64,000 nucleotides of DNA. It comes from Lepidonotus clava (Eukaryota; Annelida; Polychaeta; Phyllodocida; Polynoidae). The translations under genes were made by a program, and so were the position numbers. The stretch lies in NCBI GenBank assembly GCA_936440205.1, contig OW387140.1, forward strand, positions 23,867,659-23,931,658. The letters are read 5' to 3'. This document shows positions 53,101 through 62,100 of this stretch, piece by piece (the stretch's first letter is position 1; the number at the start of each line of letters is the position of its first letter). The notes under the pieces were generated by a model, which saw only the letters and a program-made list of their open reading frames with translations, had not been told where the DNA came from and ran no database searches.

Positions 53101-56100
53101 GCATATCTTACGCACATGGTATACTCTTACTTCTGGCCAATTCCAATGGTGGCAACATGAAATTACTGAATATTACGCGATGTAGACACTCTTATATATA
53201 CACGTTTGCAGTGCATTGGTGTCCTCTACTGTTCATATGAAAGATACCGTTTGTCAGTGCCGATAATGACCTGCTGTTTTCTTCCACTCCCTCCCCCTCA
53301 GCGGATAGCTCACTGGGTAACGGCCTGTTGTATTCTCTACACTTTGTTTTTTAACCCCTGATGATGTGAAAGTAGTCTGAACCTTTTCCCCTTCCTCGTG
53401 GCATGTGTTGGGTTGGTGTGGAGCCACGTTCCCGTTCCGCCTGACTGAACAGGCGCTAACATCCACCTTCTAATACCAGAGTATACGAGCATTGCACTAG
53501 TCAACCACCAACACACTATTACGCTCATATACATACCTCTATTTCTGAAATCTGGCGACTTGAAATTTTAGGTCCATTGGGGCAATTGCTTAGCATAAAG
53601 AATTAGGCTTATTGCTCATGAAAACAAATCTTAACATAGAGGGTAATAAAATTTGGCTAGTGCAATTCACGTATAGCGTATGGAACAAAGGTGTCACTTC
53701 AAGACTCTTAGACTGAAGACTTGATTGATGCCTGTATGGAAGTAAAGTTAAAATAAGTTATAGCAAATAAATCTACACCACAATAACTACTGAAATACTA
53801 CAATATTAATGTATATAGGGGACTAATTACATAATTAAGATTTAATGCAGTTATGTATTATGAAAATAATTTCTACTTTCGACCAACTGACATGCCAAAT
53901 GTCAACAAACTCCCTTATGATATTATGTAGACCAACATTTAACTCCCTACTTTGATATGATAATAAAATTATTCTTGTCCTCCTGGCACCATAATTAATC
54001 AACTAAACGGTTACTACGGACAAAGTTACTATGTAGAATCTAGTTCACTTTCAATTGTGGCTGTGTAGTGTCTGTCCTTCTGTGTGGAATAAGGTTAAGA
54101 GTTTGGCAGATAATCAAACCTAAATTAGCATTGAGTATCATTAGTGACAGATAACGTAGATACTTTATTCAATAAAATATATAGGTTTCTGTACTGAAAA
54201 TCGATTACATGCCCATCCAATCCAGTCAAGTAATAGCGCTATATCAACTTTCCTCCTTCCAGATGAATCTGGGGAGCCACACGAGAGTGTGTATGGGTCT
54301 ATGTATTGAGCATGGCAAGAATGATATGCGCATCTTATCTAAGCACTGTTAAGGTCGGGAAAATGATAAGAAACTAGTTTTAATCGATTGAGCTACCTTG
54401 AAATTGAATTACCCTATCCGTCGATGTCATTGTTCATGTTCTCAACGTTCACACATCTTCACAACTTCAAATTTGGTTGATACTTGAGTTTTGGTTATTT
54501 GGTTTGTTTAATTTGGCTTGTTTTTTAAATACAGAAAATAAAAAGATCGATGGTTCTTATGAACCAATAAATTAGTGAAGAAGATTAACTAAATAATTGA
54601 AGTCATCCAACCTTCGCACATCACATCATACTTTTGATATTAAGGTAATTTAAGTAATTAACAATTAACAACCCCGTGATTGATAGAACATCAAGATTAA
54701 CGGTAACCAAATTCTCTGTAAATTATCCTAATGTTGAAACAATGTTTAACAATTGATTGGTTATATTGGTTACTAAGTTTAAAATGTAACAAAATACGAC
54801 TCTAGAGAACAATCACTAAGGCCACGTATAAATCTATACTAACCTGAAACATATGTACATCTGATATGATAAATATTGGTATGCTACCGGTAACTAGAAT
54901 TTGCATTACGTCGATTCAGCTTGCATGGAAGAAATACCCTGCAAGAACCCTATATGTTATCATGAAGACAATTGTCTTTGGCATTTGTATGTAAAGCATG
55001 TGCAAGAAAATGTTTTATAATCTCATCGAATAAGAACTAATCCGCTAATTAAAGCCGACTTCCAAAATAAGTGATTGATACTATATGCCAGTGCATACCT
55101 GGGGATAAAACAGACACATAACATAATGGTGGGTTATAGAAGTATTGACTGAAGCCTGTACAAAATGGCATGACCCGGTAAGTTAAGTCAGTGAGGTGAC
55201 CACGGAGAGCCTGCATCGCCCGTCTCCAACACCACACTTTATGTACACCCAACAGATTCTTTATGAGATCAGGGTAACATTTATACCGAGCAGAATCTCG
55301 ACTGGGTTAATTTCATTATCTGGAAATCCTTAAAGAACTTTATAGCATTCAAACGTCGAAAGAACATATTGAAAACATAGTGGCATTGAAAAAATAGTGG
55401 CATATAATATTATGTTATGTTAAGGAACGACATAGTCATTTTCCAGCAGCACTTGTGGATAACAGACTATGTACCGGTATAAATATTAGTCATATGTAGC
55501 TGATACCAGCACGCTCTTTGTACTCACCATCCTGTGGCTTTGACGGGGTCTTATTAGAGATATGAGGGTGGTCCTTTACTTGTTCCTTACTACCTTGTAG
55601 ACCTGACCTACGTACAGTACGGTATCATCGGAGGGAACAGACATCACACCTTCGCCGTCGAATTCGACACAGGCGCCATTTTCCAGGTCGGAGATGTGGA
55701 CTACAAAGACAACCCGGTAAGTATATAGTTGAATATACTTTGACGTACCCAGTTTAAATACTCTTTTGGGACATAATAGCAAAAAAAATGTATATCATGC
55801 CATTGTGTATTGCATTTATGCCTATATCTTCTTAGATATTCTTGCTAAGAAAACAAAACGATAAACTAATTATACAATTGATAAATCAGTTCTCGTTACT
55901 CATATTTATTAGTATATTATACTATGTAATTTCATGAATACAAACACTTAAAAACGCATACAATTATGAGTTCCACACGTTGCAAGAATATATATGCACG
56001 AATGTAACCCCTGCCCGTTGTGCCTTCAGTACCGCCTGGTGTACCGGGTGTTCGACGGCCAGGTGCAGAACACCACCATCGTCATGGTGAACATCCAGCC

Positions 56101-59100
56101 CCGTAACGTGTACCCGCCCCGCTTCACCGTCACCGGCCCCGAGCCCATCTACACCGTCAACGCCGTCATCGAGCAGAGCAAGAGCATCTCCTTCATACAG
56201 GAGGTGAGCCACTCTCTGCACACTCAGCGCCTTTAGCTACTGCAAGGACATTCACTTGATTATAAGACAGCAAATTGGATCCCCCCCTTGGTTCGCTTTT
56301 ATAGAATGACCTAATTTTTAAAACGTTTTAGAAAATAGAAATCCATGGCTGATAGGATTAAGATGACTCACACAAAGAAGACTTCATATTTGACATTATT
56401 TTCATCAATGAATTGTGTTGATAGAACACATGACAACCGGAAATGAGAATGGTAATCTTAACATATTTTAATTACATTTATTTTTACAATTATTTTGTTT
56501 GTTTGTTTTTACATTTCCTTTAGTTACTCTCTAATTGTCACACTGTGGGTTTAGGGAACATACGTATTGGCATTTGAAATCAATAGTGGACTAGCTTTAC
56601 TAGCAAAACGTAGTTCTTAGGCGGAGGATGATAGACCGAAAGACTACAATATCACACATTTACCTAGGGCTCCCCAAACTCTAACCACCATTACCCCATC
56701 CTTCAGATCGAGGCGGTGGACCCCCGCGGCCGGTCGACGAGCATCGTGTACGACCTGGCCGGGAAGCTGTACGAGGAAGACAAGTCCCGCTTCGAGATCC
56801 GCACGGAAAACAACAAGGCGACGGTCTACCTGAACAAGGTGCTCGACCGCGACTACCCGCTGGGCCACGCCGACTGGCAGCTGAACGTGGTGGCCGGCTA
56901 CGAGGGCGCCTTCCCCCAGGACATGAAGGCCTACGCCCTGCTCAACATACGGCCCCAGGACGTGGACGACTCCACCCCCGTCTTCGACATCTGCTGCCTC
57001 GAGGGGGTCATCGCCGAGGACGCCACTATTGGTGAGTTTAAAAAAAAAGAAGTTTTTTTTTAGATTATACTCATCAAGGTTGCCCTTGCGTTTCAGATGT
57101 ATTGCACTATTGAAAATGATTGTACAAACATGTATGTAAAGGTAACATTAAAGGTAAATGACAGTTGATATGATGCACAATTAAGACAGAGTACATTGCG
57201 ACACTTCTTAAGGAAGTACCTATGTCTCAACGTCACTTAATCATAAATCCTGAGTTGTCCACATGGTTATGCTGGCATGAATAGGAAAAACTTGTTGAAT
57301 TGGATCGTTAAATATTACAACACGCTTACACATACTTTAGATTACTCCTATACTGATTCCCATAGGCCTATAACTATATAAAATGCTGTTATGATAGCGC
57401 TATAAAGCAATCAACTCCAGAATAAGAAACTGTACGCTGTAACAAAGAACAAACCTGTGCCCGTCCCTGATCTATAAAAACAAACTGACTTCCTCACCGT
57501 ATACGTCTCCATGTGTTCAGGTACGTCGGTGATGCGGGTGTCGGCGGCCGACTACGACGAGGACCGCTCCGTCACCTTCTCACTGGTGGGCGGCGACGTG
57601 GACGTGCTGACCGTCGACTCTCAGGGCACCGTGCGCACCCGGGCCGGGCTGGACCGGGAGGTGCAGGACATGCACACCGTGATCGTCAGGGCCACCGACG
57701 CCGCCGGACACACCGGTAAGGCATTGTCTAAAGATGGTGTCACCTGCACTTGGGTCTGGTTAAAAGTATTGTGTGCGACGAGACGAAGTTTAAGAGCAAC
57801 CGTAGTAGTGAGCAGTGAAAAGAAGTTCTTATAAAGGCAATTGCTTAAAGCCGTATGAATCACACGTGTTTGATAGAATGATATTGCAGGTGCTACTCAC
57901 ATGTCCATAAGGATAGTTATTGCAATAACCTTCTTGGATATGGAATGGAGGTAATAACCTAGTCTTTGGTATAGCAGAAGAGGGAAGTAAATCAACCCGT
58001 GACTTGGTATCGTGCTCACCATGGCTCACAGGCTAGTTTACAGCAATATGGAACTGTCTAATAAACAATTTATAAACATTGTTTTCTCCCACCCCTTTGC
58101 AGTGGACCAGGCCATCTGGATCACAGTGACCGACGTCAACGACAACGGACCCAAATTCCTGCAGACTCAGTACGAGATTCTAATCCCAGAGGGTAAGTTG
58201 AATACGTAGGCATTTACAACCACTTTGTTGGTAGAGTCCATAAGTTCCTTTGTTATTGCAATAATTAAATGAATTTTATTCTGTGTAATTCACACAGAAG
58301 TGCTCAAGATACTTTGAGGAAACTAAGATGTTTCTCCTCGCTCTTTCCCTGTGCAGGCATGCCGATCGGGACGTCGGTGCTGACCGTGTCGGCGGCCGAC
58401 CCCGACCTGGGGAAGAACGCCCGGAGAGAGTACAAGGTGGTCAAGGCCAGCCAGGACAGCAGGCACTTCTGCATGGACTCCATCTACTCCACGGGGTCAG
58501 GGGTCATCAAAATCGACCAGGTGGGTGCCCGAGACATTAATACTGAAGGAAAGTATTTCAGTGATTCGGGTTTGAATGCTTGTTGCAGATGCTTAATTTC
58601 ACCAAATATATTATATCCATTTTAGTAACACTCACTCTTGTGCATCTCTGCTTAAAGGTTTAATCCTGGCTATAATAGCAGTAAGCAGATTATTAGGCGG
58701 TTCCATCGAATTACTCAAACATATGATTTCTTGTTTTCTCTTAAATATCCACCGCAGATTTAGCTAAATATCAATTGTTTAGTAAGTTTTGGCGAGAAAA
58801 AATACTGGGCACTGTGAACTCATTGTCATCACCATTATTTCCAGCCCATCGACTTTGAGACCATGGGTTTCCGCAAGTCGCTGATCTTCACTGTAGAGGT
58901 CGAGGGCCCTAAAACCACGGACCGTGACCAGGCGCAGATCAACGTCACGGTATACGACGTCAACGACAACGCCCCCTTGGTGAACCCACCCACACAGACC
59001 GTGGAGGTGGTCGAGTCAGCCCCGGTCGGCACGCGGGTCGCCGCACTCAACGCCACCGACGCCGACATGGGCGACAACCAACTCTTCACGTGAGTGCATC

Positions 59101-62100
59101 TGTTGTCCTTGCTGGTCCTGGGTAAAGTGTCTCACAGAAGTACCGTGTATTCATGCATCGGTTAAGTTGTCCACAGGTTTTACCAGGGGCATTGGATAAC
59201 TGTAACTCTGTGTGTTTGATTCAGATACATATGCAGTGGATAACCGTAACTCCGTGTTTGATTAAGAGAAGCATTGTATAACTGATACTCTGTTTGTTTG
59301 ATTTAAGTTGGGCATTGTATAACTGTAATTCTTTGAGTCAGATAAGCATTAGATGACCATAACTCTGTGTTTGTTTGAGATATGCATTGGATAACTGTTA
59401 CTCTGTGTGTCTGATTGGGATATGCATTTGATAACCCAACTCTGTGTGTTGGATTCAGATGGGCGTTGGATTACCGCAACTCTGACCCTACGAAGCGTTT
59501 CTTCATCGACCCGGAGCTTGGAGTGATCAGCGTCATGAAGAAACTGGACAGGGAGACGACGGCCGTCCACAACCTCACCGTCCTCTGCATCGACAAGGGT
59601 AAGAACGGCCCACTATACTGGGGCAATGGCATTGTAGTTGTTAGTTACGGTGGGGTGGGATATACGGATGCATTTTGTCTTGGAGGGTAGGGCCAAATTG
59701 ACCATGGATGATAGTGCCAAATTGGCATTTTCATCGAGTATTTAGTATTGTGTACCATTGTATGAACGTATTTAACCCATTGTTAAACATTATGTCTTAT
59801 AATATCATCATCCCCAATTAGGTTTCTATTAGCATTATGCAGTTTAAGTGACTTCATTGCATGGCGCACCAAACTTATTTTCAAATATGATATGAGAGGT
59901 ACAAGTATTCTCTTTACAAGTCTCAATATTAAGGAATTATATAAGGATAAACATACAGGTGTCATGAATTGTGTAGTCTACAAATGGACATAGAAGTTGG
60001 GAGATAAGTTAGCATACAACCGAATCGCCATGCGTCAATGCAGCTAAAGGAATATCCCTTATCTCTACTTTATGCCATATCTGATTTCCCCACAGGTAAG
60101 CCGGCGCTGACCGGTACGGCCAAGGTGATGGTCAGGGTACTGGACGTCAACGAGCACGCCCCTCAGTTCGCCAGTACCCGCCGACCCCGGGTACGGGTCA
60201 ATCCCCCGGTCAACTCCAGGGTGGCCACCCTGCGGGTCATCGACCTGGACTCGGCCGACAACGGGCCCCCCTTCATGGTCGACGTGGACTGCGACGACTC
60301 AGTCAACATACGCTTCTGCCAGGACTTCAACTTTAAATTCAACTCAGGTACTTAGAATTAGTGAATTGTTCTAATAATTTCTCAACTGAAATGACTGTCC
60401 ATGACTGCACTAGTTCATATGTACGAATATGTTTTGTTTCATAACATCAAAATACTTCATACTACATTTGCTCTTCCAATATTCGTCGATGTGATAATGA
60501 TTGATGATGAAGGTGTTGAATATGACGCGACTATATAACACAATAGGTTACATTGCATGACCTTGTTGATTTCACTATCACACAGGAACTTGCATGTCTT
60601 GTTAGTAAAACACTTTTACATTATTATGGGAAATACATACATCTATGCAAACCCCTCCTGTAACATATCAAACGTTGTTGCTCCATCCACAGGCTCCTCC
60701 CCAGACGTCAACGAGTTCGTCATCAACACAAAGAAGGGCGAGTACCGGCGCACTGCGGACGCCAAGTTCTACCAGGTGTCTGTACGGATGACGGACAGCG
60801 GCACCCCGCCCCAGACGGCCCTCAGGGACCTCTACATCGACGTGGAGGACGTCAACGACCACCCCCACTCGGGCAGCACCAAGACCATCCAGGTGTACAA
60901 CTACAAAGGGCTCTTTGACGACGTGTCGCTCGGCAGGGTCTACGCCGAGGACGTCGACGATTGGGACGCTGCCGAGAAGACCTACGAGTTCGAGCCCAAC
61001 CAGGACACCGAGGGCTTTAGGTAAGCGCATACAGCTTATTTATCACTATCATCTTGGGACCGGACTGAAACTTGCAAGGTCGTCATATCATACGCCTTTC
61101 TGAAGTCTTGCATTACATGTACATATGCTATAAAAACCTTTTTGATTGAAATATTTAGTCGTTTAGCTTAATACTGGTAACGCTTTACTTATCCTGCTTG
61201 TCAGGAAGTCCAAAAATACTCAGCCCTGGCTGCATGCAAGGGAAGGGACTGTACCCTACTTAATGTCCCTCTTGATAATGAGAAATACGGAAGGTGAATA
61301 TTAGTATAGTATAAGGCCGAATGCAGCACGTATTATACCCCTGCCTTCTCGTTGTGCCAGGCTGGAGGCTGACGGTACCCTCAAGATGGACCTCGGGGTG
61401 GGGCCCGGCAAGCACGAGCTGAACGTGGTCGTCGAGGACCAGCGAAACAAAGCCACCTCCAAGGTCATCATCGACGTCATCTACATCACCGATGACATCA
61501 TCATGAACTCGGGATCCATCCGACTCTCAGGTACGGGCAGTTATCTATTCTGTCATTGCCCTTTAAAAAAGCAATTTTCATTAAACATACTGCATCTGCA
61601 TACATCGACTCTGGTAAAACTTGATGTAAGCAAGTGGTTCGAAACCGTTGAGCTGGCACTTTATATAATCACATGTCAACAAATCGAGGTTGCCATGGGT
61701 CGAACATGACATTGACAACCGCCCCACGTCCTTTGTTAGGCCCAAACGGCCGAATATAAACATCATTTCTTTTTAGATAAGGGTAACGTAGACCAAGGAA
61801 AGTTCGTTAATTTCTGTTACTCGTTTAGACTACCACTGTATGCCTACTTACAATAGTTGGATATCTTTTGTGACCACCACAAGGCATACGCAATTCATGA
61901 TTCACGACTCATTGCATATTCTCATTTGTCATCACAACCAATTATCTCCCTCCAGGTATATCGCCCGAAGAGTTCATAGAGCCCGAGGCCGGAGGCGGAG
62001 TGGCGGGTGGCAGCTCCAAGCTGCAGCAGTTACGTGGTACGCTGGCCGGCGTCCTGCAGACCAAGCCCGAGCACGTGACGGTGTTCACGGTGCTGCCGGT

